From contig NZ_CP151650.1 of assembly GCF_038397775.1 (NCBI RefSeq), positions 6,281,001-6,345,000 on the forward strand: 64,000 nucleotides of DNA, in the 5' to 3' direction. The translations under genes were made by a program, and so were the position numbers. Each line of letters starts with the position of its first letter. Within the stretch, counting starts at the first letter, position 1. Source of the DNA: Pseudomonas sp. RC10. GTDB lineage: Bacteria; Pseudomonadota; Gammaproteobacteria; Pseudomonadales; Pseudomonadaceae. The notes beneath the pieces were generated by a model that saw nothing but the letters and a program-made list of their open reading frames with translations, did no database searches and was not told the origin of the DNA. This document shows positions 27,525 to 36,500 of the stretch, in pieces.

Positions 27525-27821
27525 TCAGGGATAACCCAGCACCGATTTGATCTGCATTAGATGCTCCGCAATCCAGCGCTTGTCGATCGCGCCCCACTCG
27601 CGAATCCGGTACGACCCCGCGTGATTGCGCGCGCCCTCTTCCTGTTCGAACTCACACACGATGTCCAGATCCGCCAACGCAGCGATAGTGTCTTGCGCCG
27701 TTCGGCGCGGCATGCCGGTGACGTCGGTGAGGGCCGGGACGCTGCTGGCGATGCCACTGCCGATCAAATACGCCACATACAAGCGGCGGTAAAAGCTGCT
27801 TTTGGTTTTGCTGACGTCCAT
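27525..27821 (-). CDS. Small winged helix-turn-helix protein
   Basis: A 98-residue protein (MDVSKTKSSFYRRLYVAYLI...) that resembles the stand-alone winged-helix family PF09904. A predicted helix-turn-helix lies at SVPALTDVTGMPRRTAQDTIAAL and a beta wing around SYRIREWG. It probably binds DNA, but no target is known. The ATG at 27821 follows AAGGACCTGACG; earlier in-frame starts exist at 27854 and 27881. It lies just downstream of the YgjP-like gene on the same strand. Confidence 0.7.
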   Translation of the reverse strand: MDVSKTKSSFYRRLYVAYLIGSGIASSVPALTDVTGMPRRTAQDTIAALADLDIVCEFEQEEGARNHAGSYRIREWGAIDKRWIAEHLMQIKSVLGYP

Positions 27822-27892
27822 CGTCAGGTCCTTGTCGATGAGAGGTGCGCCCATGCTCTCACCAATTCCGATAACGACCAACCATCACGCCC

Positions 27893-28402
27893 TCAGCCCT
27901 GCATGTCCCGCCACGTCAGGTACACGCGCAGGTCGAATTCCAGCTGGTGATACCCCGGCTGCATGTGCTCGCACAGGTTGTAGAAGGCCTTGTTGTGGTC
28001 GCTCTCTTTGAAGTGCGCCAGTTCATGCACGACGATCATCTTGAGGAACTCAGGCGCCGCCTCTTTGAACAGCGAGGCCACGCGAATTTCTTTCTTGGCC
28101 TTGAGCTTGCCGCCTTGCACGCGTGAAACCGTGGTGTGCAGGCCAAGGGCGCGATGGGTGAGGTCCAGGCGGTTATCGAACAGCACTTTGTCGATGGTCG
28201 GCGCGTTGCGAAGGTGTTCCTGCTTGAGGGCGAGCGCGTAGGCGTAAAGCGCTTTGTCGCTCTGCACGTCATGGCGTCCGGGGTAGCGCTGCTTCAGATA
28301 ATCGCCGAGTTTGTCCTGGGCAATCAGGTGGCGGACCTGATCCTGCAAAGACGCCGGGTAGGCCAGCAGGTACTTGAGCATCGTTGGCGCGGTGGCGGTC
28401 AT
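27893..28402 (-). CDS. YgjP-like (DUF45, M48-related) metallopeptidase domain protein
   Basis: A 169-residue soluble protein with the zinc-binding HELAHFKESDHNKAF motif (HExxH and a downstream His), typical of the YgjP-like/WLM group. Upstream, LGLHTTVSRVQGGKLKAKKEIRVASLFKEA matches the family core. No signal peptide, so it is cytoplasmic. Function is not established beyond probable peptidase activity. About 70 bases separate it from the winged-helix gene, so the two may be co-transcribed. Confidence 0.8.
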   Translation of the reverse strand: MTATAPTMLKYLLAYPASLQDQVRHLIAQDKLGDYLKQRYPGRHDVQSDKALYAYALALKQEHLRNAPTIDKVLFDNRLDLTHRALGLHTTVSRVQGGKLKAKKEIRVASLFKEAAPEFLKMIVVHELAHFKESDHNKAFYNLCEHMQPGYHQLEFDLRVYLTWRDMQG

Positions 28403-28442
28403 GGTCTGATCGTGTGGGTCGAAAAGGCATCAGTCTACCGCG

Positions 28443-30596
28443 TCAGCCTTTGCCCAGCAGCGACTCACGACTCGGCAACGTAATCGGCGCGACGAAACTC
28501 AAGGCTTCGTCCGGCGTCATCGGATGCGCCAGCAGGAACCCCTGGATGATTTCGCAGCCACTGTCGACGAGCCAGTGATATTGCTCCAGATTCTCGACCC
28601 CTTCAGCGATCACTTCGATATCCAGCAATCGGCACAGATCGATGATGCTGCGCGCTACGGCCAGATCGCGCGGGGAGTTCATCATGCCGCTGATGAAATG
28701 CCGGTCGATCTTGAGCGTGTCCAGATCCAGGTTTCGCAGGTGCGCCAGTGAACTGTCGCCTGCGCCGAAATCATCCAGCGACACCCGAACGCCAATGTCG
28801 TGCAGGCTTTGCAGCTGTTTACGACTGTGAACAAGGTTGTGGACCAGCGACGGCTCGGTGATTTCCACCTCCAACTGTCGCGGTTTCAGCCCGTGAATCT
28901 GGATCGCCCGCTGCAGCTCGGCAGCGAGATTGGGCATGCTGAACTGCGCCGGACTCACGCTCACGCTGATCACCAGGTCATCCGGGAACACCCCCTCCCA
29001 ACGCTGGCGCTGCGCGGCGCCTTGCTCGTAGATCCAACTGCCCAGTTTGTTGATCAGCCGCGTTTCTTCCAGCAACGGGATGAACAGGCTGGACGGCACG
29101 TCGCCCGCATCCGGGTGGTTCCAGCGCAGCAAGGCTTCAAAACCTCGGGTACGCCCCGTCAAAACGTTGATCTGCGGCTGATAGACGATAGAGAAATCTT
29201 TGCCCTCAATGGCGGTGCGCACGCTTTCTTCGAGCATCAATCGAGAACGCGCACGGCCATTCATGTACTGGTCATAGAAACGGTATTGATGGCGACCCGC
29301 GCGCTTGGCTTCGTACATCGCGATGTCGGCGGCACGCAGCAGCCCATCGAGATTGGTGCCGCAATCCGGGTAAATCGCAATGCCGATGCTCGCGCCCAAC
29401 GTGGCTTCGATTCCGTCCACCTGACGTCGCACCGATACCCGTTCGATGAGCTTTTCGGCGACTTTGGCGGCGTGTTCGGGGAAGTCCAGCCCATCGACCA
29501 CAACGACGAATTCGTCGCCACCCATCCGCGCCAGCACGTCATACGGCCGCAAGCATTCCTTCAATTGCTCGGCGACCCAGATCAACACCTGATCGCCCGC
29601 GTCATGCCCCAGCGAATCGTTGACGTGCTTGAAGCCGTCGAGATCTAGATAGAGGACCACCAGGTATTTCCCGGCATTCTCATTGCGCAGCAGCATGCCT
29701 TCGACCGTTTGGTAAAAGCCTCGGCGGTTGAGCAACCCGGTCAACGAATCCGTGACGGCCTGGTGTTCAAGTTGGCTATAAAGGTCTCGCACCACCGACA
29801 TGTCGAGCACGCTCAACACCATCGCTTTCTGCTCTTCAGGCAATGGCGCGCAAGACAGCGCCACCGGCACTTGCCGCCCTTCAGGGGTGCGCATGATGGC
29901 GTCATGAATGCGATAGGTATCAGCGCGTCGGTAGTGGTGATAAAACCCGGACTCTGTCCACTCAGCGACACACGGCTCTTCGAGATAACAGCACAGCTCG
30001 GTGCCTCGCAGCTCGCCATCGGTCATGCCCAGCAGCCGACAGATCGCCGGGTTGGCGAAACTGATGATGCCGTCTTCGTTGACCACCAGAATGCCTTCGG
30101 CAACGTTCGCCAGCACCGACGCATTGAACGCCCTCGCCGACTCCAGCTCCCGGCTGAGTTTCTGCAGGGCACGACGGTTGTGCTGCTGCTCCAGTAGCGC
30201 CTGAACCTTGGGTTTGAGGATGTTCGGGTCAAAGGGTTTGAAAAGATAATCCACCGCACCGCTGGCATAGCCTTTATGCACGGCATCTCGGGACTGCTCG
30301 TTGGCGGTCAGGAAAATGATGGGGGTCAGGCGCGTTCGTTGGCTGCCGCGCATCAGTCGCGCGACTTCGAAGCCGTCCATCTCAGGCATCTGCACATCCA
30401 GCAGGACGATGTCGACGTCCACATCCAGAAGCAGGCCCAGCGCTTCCATGCCGGAGCTGGCGGTGACGATTTCCCAGTCCTGTCGCTGCAGGACCGCTCT
30501 CATCGTGACGAGATTTTCCGGGTAGTCATCGACTACCAACAGAACCGATTTGCCATTAGGTGACAGGGGTTGCACGCATTCCATGCTGCTACTCAT
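28443..30596 (-). CDS. Response regulator with REC-PAS-GGDEF-EAL domains
   Basis: A 717-residue cyclic-di-GMP protein. The REC domain (about residues 15-135) has DDYPEN, the phospho-acceptor in VLLDVQMPEMDGFE and the lysine in YLFKPFD. A PAS domain follows (about 165-285). The GGDEF domain has an intact MGGDEF, and the C-terminal EAL domain starts EALLRW. In the EAL domain the NVSP motif reads SVSP, so the metal-binding asparagine is replaced by serine, while DDFGAGDSS, LKIDRHF and AEGVE are kept. Cyclase activity is likely; phosphodiesterase activity is in doubt. No histidine kinase is adjacent. The start is uncertain: ATGs at 30683, 30629, 30596 and 30584. Confidence 0.85.
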   Translation of the reverse strand: MSSSMECVQPLSPNGKSVLLVVDDYPENLVTMRAVLQRQDWEIVTASSGMEALGLLLDVDVDIVLLDVQMPEMDGFEVARLMRGSQRTRLTPIIFLTANEQSRDAVHKGYASGAVDYLFKPFDPNILKPKVQALLEQQHNRRALQKLSRELESARAFNASVLANVAEGILVVNEDGIISFANPAICRLLGMTDGELRGTELCCYLEEPCVAEWTESGFYHHYRRADTYRIHDAIMRTPEGRQVPVALSCAPLPEEQKAMVLSVLDMSVVRDLYSQLEHQAVTDSLTGLLNRRGFYQTVEGMLLRNENAGKYLVVLYLDLDGFKHVNDSLGHDAGDQVLIWVAEQLKECLRPYDVLARMGGDEFVVVVDGLDFPEHAAKVAEKLIERVSVRRQVDGIEATLGASIGIAIYPDCGTNLDGLLRAADIAMYEAKRAGRHQYRFYDQYMNGRARSRLMLEESVRTAIEGKDFSIVYQPQINVLTGRTRGFEALLRWNHPDAGDVPSSLFIPLLEETRLINKLGSWIYEQGAAQRQRWEGVFPDDLVISVSVSPAQFSMPNLAAELQRAIQIHGLKPRQLEVEITEPSLVHNLVHSRKQLQSLHDIGVRVSLDDFGAGDSSLAHLRNLDLDTLKIDRHFISGMMNSPRDLAVARSIIDLCRLLDIEVIAEGVENLEQYHWLVDSGCEIIQGFLLAHPMTPDEALSFVAPITLPSRESLLGKG

Positions 30597-30896
30597 TACT
30601 TCACTGCCCGGTGAGAGGGCTCCGCCCATGATCCGAATGGCCCTTACTCTAGACCCGAATGGGGAAAAGTGAAGCTGGGCCACCGTTATGCCATCTCAAA
30701 AGTGTAATCGAACCGACTAACGGTATCAGCCCTGAGGTGCAGTCCTGCGCTGGCCTGCGTGGAATTTAGCGGCACATTGACGCTACCCGTTCGACGGTTT
30801 CACGTTAACAGGCAGGGACTTGGAACGTATAAGAAGCGCCCCTTTCCGCCTTGCGCCAGATGTTTGACTGGCAATGAGACACCTCGGACGAACTAA
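30597..30896. other. Intergenic region between divergent REC-GGDEF-EAL and PL7 lyase genes
   Basis: About 300 bases. Promoters for both genes are expected, but I see no strong box or repeat. The frame of the REC gene remains open to 30683, so part of this may be coding. Confidence 0.4.
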
Positions 30897-31568
30897 ATGA
30901 TTGATTTGGGAACCTGGAATCTGAGCATTCCTGTGGGCTCGCCCCCCGCCACCATTGAAACCCGCCAACTGCTTCAAGGCTACGACGGCAAGTACTTCAC
31001 CTCCAGTGCTTCCAATGTCACGTTCTGGGCGCCGGTCACCGGCACCAAGACCGCCAACGCCAAGTACCCTCGCACAGAATTGCGGGAGACCTGGTCGAAC
31101 GGCACCCTGCATAACTGGTTCTATCCTGACGCCGACAATTTCCTCACGGCCAAGCTCAAGGTCATTCAGGTGCCTTCATCCGGCCGCGTCGTGATTGGTC
31201 AGATCCATGTATATGAGAGCACCCAGCCGTTACTCAAAGTCGAGTACCAATATCAGGACGCGACCAAGGACGGCATCATCGTTGCCAAGGTCAGGTTTCA
31301 TCCCACCGACAAGAAAGCGCGCATCTTCACGGTCGCCGAAGGCGTACCACTCAACGAAACCTTCAAGTATCAGATTCATCTGAACAAAGCCGGTTTGCTC
31401 AGTGTGAGGGCCAACAACATGTACTGGAACGATCGCATCAGCGCTACGTGGAGCAAACAGCAGCTGTACTTCAAGGCGGGGGTTTATACCCAGGACAACA
31501 CCGGTTACACCAGCGAAGGCGGCAAGGTGATGTTCTTCAACCTGGATGTGGATCACAACAAAGGTTGA
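30897..31568 (+). CDS. Polysaccharide lyase family 7 (alginate lyase)
   Basis: A 223-residue single-domain PL7 enzyme that should cleave alginate by beta-elimination. All three family motifs are visible: RTELRE (substrate arginine), QIH (catalytic glutamine and histidine) and YFKAGVYTQ (catalytic tyrosine). There is no signal peptide, and the mature-like domain starts directly (MIDLGTWNLSIPVG). It stands alone, far from any alginate biosynthesis gene. The ribosome site is weak. Confidence 0.88.
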   Translation: MIDLGTWNLSIPVGSPPATIETRQLLQGYDGKYFTSSASNVTFWAPVTGTKTANAKYPRTELRETWSNGTLHNWFYPDADNFLTAKLKVIQVPSSGRVVIGQIHVYESTQPLLKVEYQYQDATKDGIIVAKVRFHPTDKKARIFTVAEGVPLNETFKYQIHLNKAGLLSVRANNMYWNDRISATWSKQQLYFKAGVYTQDNTGYTSEGGKVMFFNLDVDHNKG

Positions 31569-31583
31569 GCTTGCCATGCGACT

Positions 31584-31670
31584 GTAGCGGCGAGCCTGCT
31601 GGCGAAAGCGTTCCGACAGGCATCGCAATGCATCGGACCCACCGTCTTCGCCAGCAAGCCGGCTGCTAGA
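31584..31670. repeat. REP-like doublet, variant of family C
   Basis: TGTAGCGGCGAGCCTGCTGGCGAAAGCG is partly mirrored by CTTCGCCAGCAAGCCGGCTGCTA. The palindromic core CTGGCGA/TCGCCAG is conserved, but the outer edges have diverged. It lies between the convergent lyase and putP genes. Confidence 0.65.
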
Positions 31671-31676
31671 GCGACC

Positions 31677-33161
31677 TTACGCAGCCTTGTACTCTTTCTC
31701 CGCCGCTTCGAAACGCTGCAACATGCCCGCCGTCGGTCCTTTGCCCAGCGCACTGAAGAGCACAATGGCGAGGCTGGCGAAGATGAACCCCGGAATGATT
31801 TCGTACAGGCCCAGCAACTCGAAGTGCTTCCAGACGACGACCGTGACGGCCCCCACCAGAATTCCTGCCAGCGCACCGTTGCGGGTCATGCCTTTCCATA
31901 GAACGGAAATCAGCACCACGGGCCCGAATGCCGCGCCGAAACCTGCCCACGCGTAGCTCACCAGACCCAGGACTCGGTTCTCAGGGTTCGCGGCCATGGC
32001 GATGGCGATCAGGGCCACCAGCAGCACCATTGCACGTCCAACCCAGACCAGTTCAAGTTGCGAGGCACGTTTGCGCAGGAATGCCTTGTAGAAGTCTTCC
32101 GTCAACGCGCTGGAACACACCAGCAACTGACAACTCAACGTACTCATGACCGCTGCGAGGATGGCCGACAGCAGCACGCCGGCCACCCACGGGTTGAACA
32201 ACAGCTTTGCCAGTTCTATGAACACGCGCTCGGGGTTTTCCGTCACAGGCCCGGCGACTTCAGGATGCGCGGAGAAATAGGCGATACCGAAGAAGCCGAC
32301 GGCCACGGTGCCGCCCAGGCACAGGATCATCCACGCCATGGAGATGCGACGGGCCTTGGCGATCGACTTCACCGAATCGGCCGCCATGAAACGCGCCAGG
32401 ATATGCGGCTGCCCGAAATACCCCAGGCCCCAGCCCATCAAAGAAATGATGCCGATGAAGGTGGTGTTCTTGAGCATGTCGAAGTGAGCCGGGTCTTTGG
32501 CTTCAATGGCCAGAAACGTGGTATCGACGCCACCCGTGGCCAGCAGGACGATGATGGGCGTCAGGATGAGCGCAAAGATCATCAACGTGGCCTGCACGGT
32601 GTCGGTCCAGCTCACGGCGAGGAAACCGCCGATGAATGTGTACGCGATAGTCGCGGCGGCTCCGGCCCACAGCGCGGTTTCATAAGGCATGCCGAACGTG
32701 CTTTCGAACAGACGCGCGCCGGCCACGATGCCCGAGGCGCAGTAGATCGTGAAGAACACCAGGATTACGATCGCCGAAATGATCCGCAGCACGCCGCTGG
32801 TGTCTTCGAAGCGGCTGGAGAAGTAATCCGGGAGTGTGAGTGCGTCGCCGTTATGCTCGGTCTGCACCCGCAGGCGACCGGCCACAAACAGCCAGTTCAG
32901 GTAGGCGCCGACGATCAGGCCGATGGCGATCCAGCTTTCCGACAGGCCGGACATGTAAATCGCGCCTGGAAGCCCCATCAGCAGCCAGCCACTCATGTCC
33001 GAGGCCCCCGCTGACAGTGCCGTCACGACGCTGCCCAGGCTTCGACCGCCGAGTATGTAATCCGAAAGGTTATTGGTGGAGCGATAAGCCATGAGTCCGA
33101 TCAGGACCATGGCAGCGATGTAGATCACAAAAGTGATCAACGTAGGGTTGCTAATGTTCAT
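31677..33161 (-). CDS. putP: Sodium/proline symporter PutP
   Basis: Na+-coupled proline uptake across the inner membrane. The 494-residue protein has the sodium:solute symporter fold with about 13 hydrophobic segments. Family hallmarks are DYILGGRSLG, the Na+-site region ALSAGASDMSGWLLMGLPGA, and GWGLGYFGQPHILARFMAA. I chose the ATG at 33161 (MNISNPTLITF), which follows AAGGCATGGACAG; the frame opens at 33194. It is divergent from putA across a 344-base region with GTTGCA motifs. Confidence 0.95.
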   Translation of the reverse strand: MNISNPTLITFVIYIAAMVLIGLMAYRSTNNLSDYILGGRSLGSVVTALSAGASDMSGWLLMGLPGAIYMSGLSESWIAIGLIVGAYLNWLFVAGRLRVQTEHNGDALTLPDYFSSRFEDTSGVLRIISAIVILVFFTIYCASGIVAGARLFESTFGMPYETALWAGAAATIAYTFIGGFLAVSWTDTVQATLMIFALILTPIIVLLATGGVDTTFLAIEAKDPAHFDMLKNTTFIGIISLMGWGLGYFGQPHILARFMAADSVKSIAKARRISMAWMILCLGGTVAVGFFGIAYFSAHPEVAGPVTENPERVFIELAKLLFNPWVAGVLLSAILAAVMSTLSCQLLVCSSALTEDFYKAFLRKRASQLELVWVGRAMVLLVALIAIAMAANPENRVLGLVSYAWAGFGAAFGPVVLISVLWKGMTRNGALAGILVGAVTVVVWKHFELLGLYEIIPGFIFASLAIVLFSALGKGPTAGMLQRFEAAEKEYKAA

Positions 33162-33505
33162 CGTCTGTCCATGCCTTGGTGAAAGGAGGCACAACGGGTT
33201 GCACCAAAGGCGGGCATCCTAGGGAACAGAACGGAAAAGGTGCAACCTTTCGGAACACTGAGCCGCTCTTTTTCTGAGTCAAAATGTATCCCGTTGGTTT
33301 TTATGCGCTTTTTTGAACCATTGATAGCCGAAATCACACCAAATGACGGTGCTTAAACCCTTTTTTGAGGGGCATCGTGCATTGACGATACCTTTGGAAA
33401 TATCTTGAAAAAACGGGTTGCACCCGGTTGCACCCAGCCCCGACCACAGGCTAATCTTGCCCGCAGTGACAGCCACGCCCAATGTGGCTCTGATGAGGAC
33501 AAGAC
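33162..33505. promoter_or_regulatory. putP/putA divergent control region with PutA operator motifs
   Basis: GTTGCA, the consensus hexamer recognised by the ribbon-helix-helix domain of E. coli PutA, occurs four times: plus strand at 33198-33203, 33417-33422 and 33427-33432, and minus strand at 33241-33246. The last pair on the plus strand lies 10 bp apart (one helical turn) about 75 bases before putA. One pair sits next to each gene, which suggests PutA represses both. Confidence 0.75.
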
Positions 33506-36500
33506 ATGGCGACCACCACCCTCGGTGTCAAACTCGACGACCCGACCCGCGAGCGATTGAAAGCAGCTGCGCAGTCCATTGACCGGACTCCCCACTGGCT
33601 TATCAAACAGGCGATTTTCAATTACCTGGAGAAGCTCGAAGCTGGCGCCACCCTCAACGAGCTCAATGGGCTGGTCAGCAAAGACGCCGATGATCACGGC
33701 GATTTGCCCGTGGATAACGGCCATCAGGCGTTCCTTGAATTCGCTGAAAGCATCCTGCCTCAGTCAGTGCTGCGCGCCGCGATCACGTCGGCTTATCGTC
33801 GCCCTGAGCCTGAAGTCGTGCCAATGCTGCTGGAACAGGCCCGCCTGCCAGTAGCCATGGCAGACGCCACCCACAAGCTGGCCGCGTCGATTGCCGAAAA
33901 ACTGCGCAATCAAAAGAGCGCCGGGGGCCGCGCGGGCATCGTGCAGGGCCTGCTGCAAGAGTTCTCGCTGTCGTCCCAAGAAGGCGTGGCGCTGATGTGC
34001 CTGGCCGAAGCGCTGCTGCGCATTCCGGACAAAGGCACCCGCGATGCACTGATCCGCGACAAGATCAGCACCGGCAACTGGCAGCCGCATCTGGGTAACA
34101 GCCCATCGCTATTCGTCAACGCAGCCACCTGGGGGCTGCTGCTGACCGGCAAACTGGTCAGCACTCACAACGAAGCAGGCCTGACCTCTTCGCTGAGCCG
34201 CATCATCGGCAAGTCCGGCGAACCGATGATCCGCAAGGGCGTCGACATGGCCATGCGCCTGATGGGCGAGCAGTTCGTCACGGGTGAAACCATTGCCGAG
34301 GCGCTGGCCAACGCCAGCCGTTTCGAATCCAAAGGCTTCCGCTATTCCTACGACATGCTCGGAGAAGCGGCGCTGACCGAACACGATGCGCAGAAATACC
34401 TGGCGTCGTACGAACAAGCAATCCACTCCATCGGCAAAGCCTCCCACGGTCGCGGCATTTACGAAGGCCCGGGCATCTCGATCAAGCTTTCGGCCCTGCA
34501 TCCGCGTTATAGCCGTGCGCAGTACGAGCGAGTGATGGAAGAGCTGTACCCGCGCCTGCTGTCCCTGACGCTGCTGGCCAAGCAGTACGACATCGGCCTG
34601 AACATCGACGCCGAAGAAGCGGACCGTCTTGAGCTGTCACTGGACCTGCTCGAACGCCTATGCTTCGAACCGCAACTGACCGGCTGGAACGGCATCGGCT
34701 TCGTCATTCAGGCCTATCAAAAGCGCTGCCCATACGTGATCGACTACGTGATCGATCTGGCCCGCCGCAGCCGCCATCGCTTGATGATCCGCCTGGTGAA
34801 GGGCGCGTACTGGGACAGCGAAATCAAGCGTGCTCAGGTCGAAGGCCTGGAAGGCTATCCGGTCTACACCCGCAAGGTGTACACCGACGTGTCCTACATC
34901 GCCTGCGCCCGCAAATTGCTGTCGGTGCCGGAAGTCATTTACCCGCAATTCGCGACGCACAACGCCCACACGTTGTCGGCGATTTATCACATCGCCGGTC
35001 AGAACTATTATCCCGGCCAGTACGAATTCCAGTGCCTCCATGGCATGGGTGAACCTCTTTACGAACAAGTCGTAGGCAAGGTCGCTGACGGCAAGCTGAA
35101 TCGACCGTGCCGCGTGTACGCTCCGGTTGGCACACACGAAACGCTGCTGGCTTATCTGGTTCGTCGCCTGTTGGAAAACGGCGCCAACACTTCTTTCGTC
35201 AACCGCATCGCCGACCAGTCCATTTCGATTCAGGAATTGGTGGCCGACCCCGTTTCCAGCATCGAGCGCATGGCCACGCAGGAAGGCGGCTTTGGTCTGC
35301 CGCACCCACGCATTCCGCTGCCTCGCGATTTGTATGGCAGCGAGCGCGCCAACTCGGCCGGCATCGACATGGCCAACGAACACCGTCTGGCGTCGTTGTC
35401 GTCCGCACTGTTGGCCACCGCACACAACGACTGGAAAGCCCTGCCGATGCTGGGCAGCCCGGTCAGCGCAGGCGCTGCAAACCCTGTGCTGAACCCATCC
35501 GACTTGCGTGACGTGGTGGGCCATGTTCAGGAAGCCAGTCTGGAAGACGTCGATAACGCCCTTCTGAGCGCCCTGAGCGCCGGTCCGATCTGGCAAGCGA
35601 CGCCACCGGCCGAACGCGCCGCGATCCTGGAACGGGCCGCTGATTTGATGGAAGCCGACATCCAGCTCCTGATGGGCCTGCTGGCTCGCGAAGCAGGCAA
35701 GACCTACGCCAACGCCATCGCCGAAGTGCGTGAAGCCGTGGACTTCCTGCGTTACTACGCCGTGCAGGCTCGCAACGATTTCACCAACGACGCCCACCGT
35801 CCACTGGGTCCGGTGGTCTGCATCAGCCCGTGGAACTTCCCGCTGGCGATTTTCAGTGGTCAGGTCGCCGCAGCATTGGCCGCAGGTAACCCGGTATTGG
35901 CCAAGCCGGCCGAGCAAACCCCGCTGGTCGCGGCTCAAGCCGTGCGCATTCTGCTGGAAGCCGGTATTCCTGAGGGCGTGGTGCAATTGCTGCCAGGTCG
36001 TGGCGAAACCGTCGGGGCCCGCCTGGTCGGCGACGATCGCGTCAAAGGCGTGATGTTCACCGGCTCCACCGAAGTCGCCCGCCTGCTGCAACGCAACATC
36101 GCCGGTCGTCTCGACTCGCAGGGCCGTCCGATCCCGCTGATCGCCGAAACCGGCGGCCAGAACGCGATGATCGTCGATTCCTCAGCCCTGACTGAACAGG
36201 TGGTGATCGACGTGGTGTCCTCGGCCTTCGACAGTGCGGGCCAGCGTTGCTCTGCATTGCGCGTTTTGTGCCTGCAGGAAGACTCCGCCGACCGCGTCAT
36301 CGAAATGCTCAAGGGTGCCATGGCCGAAAGCCGTCTGGGCAACCCGGAGCGCCTGTCCGTAGACATTGGTCCGGTGATCGACGCCGAAGCCAAGGCAGGC
36401 ATCGAGAAACACATCCAGGCCATGCGTGACAAAGGCCGTAACGTGTATCAGGTGGCAATCGCCGACAGCGACGAAATCAAGCGCGGCACCTACGTGATGC

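Noticed and set aside
34658..36091. 477-residue open frame on the minus strand inside putA
   Set aside because: Antisense shadow of putA with biased composition and no recognisable domain.
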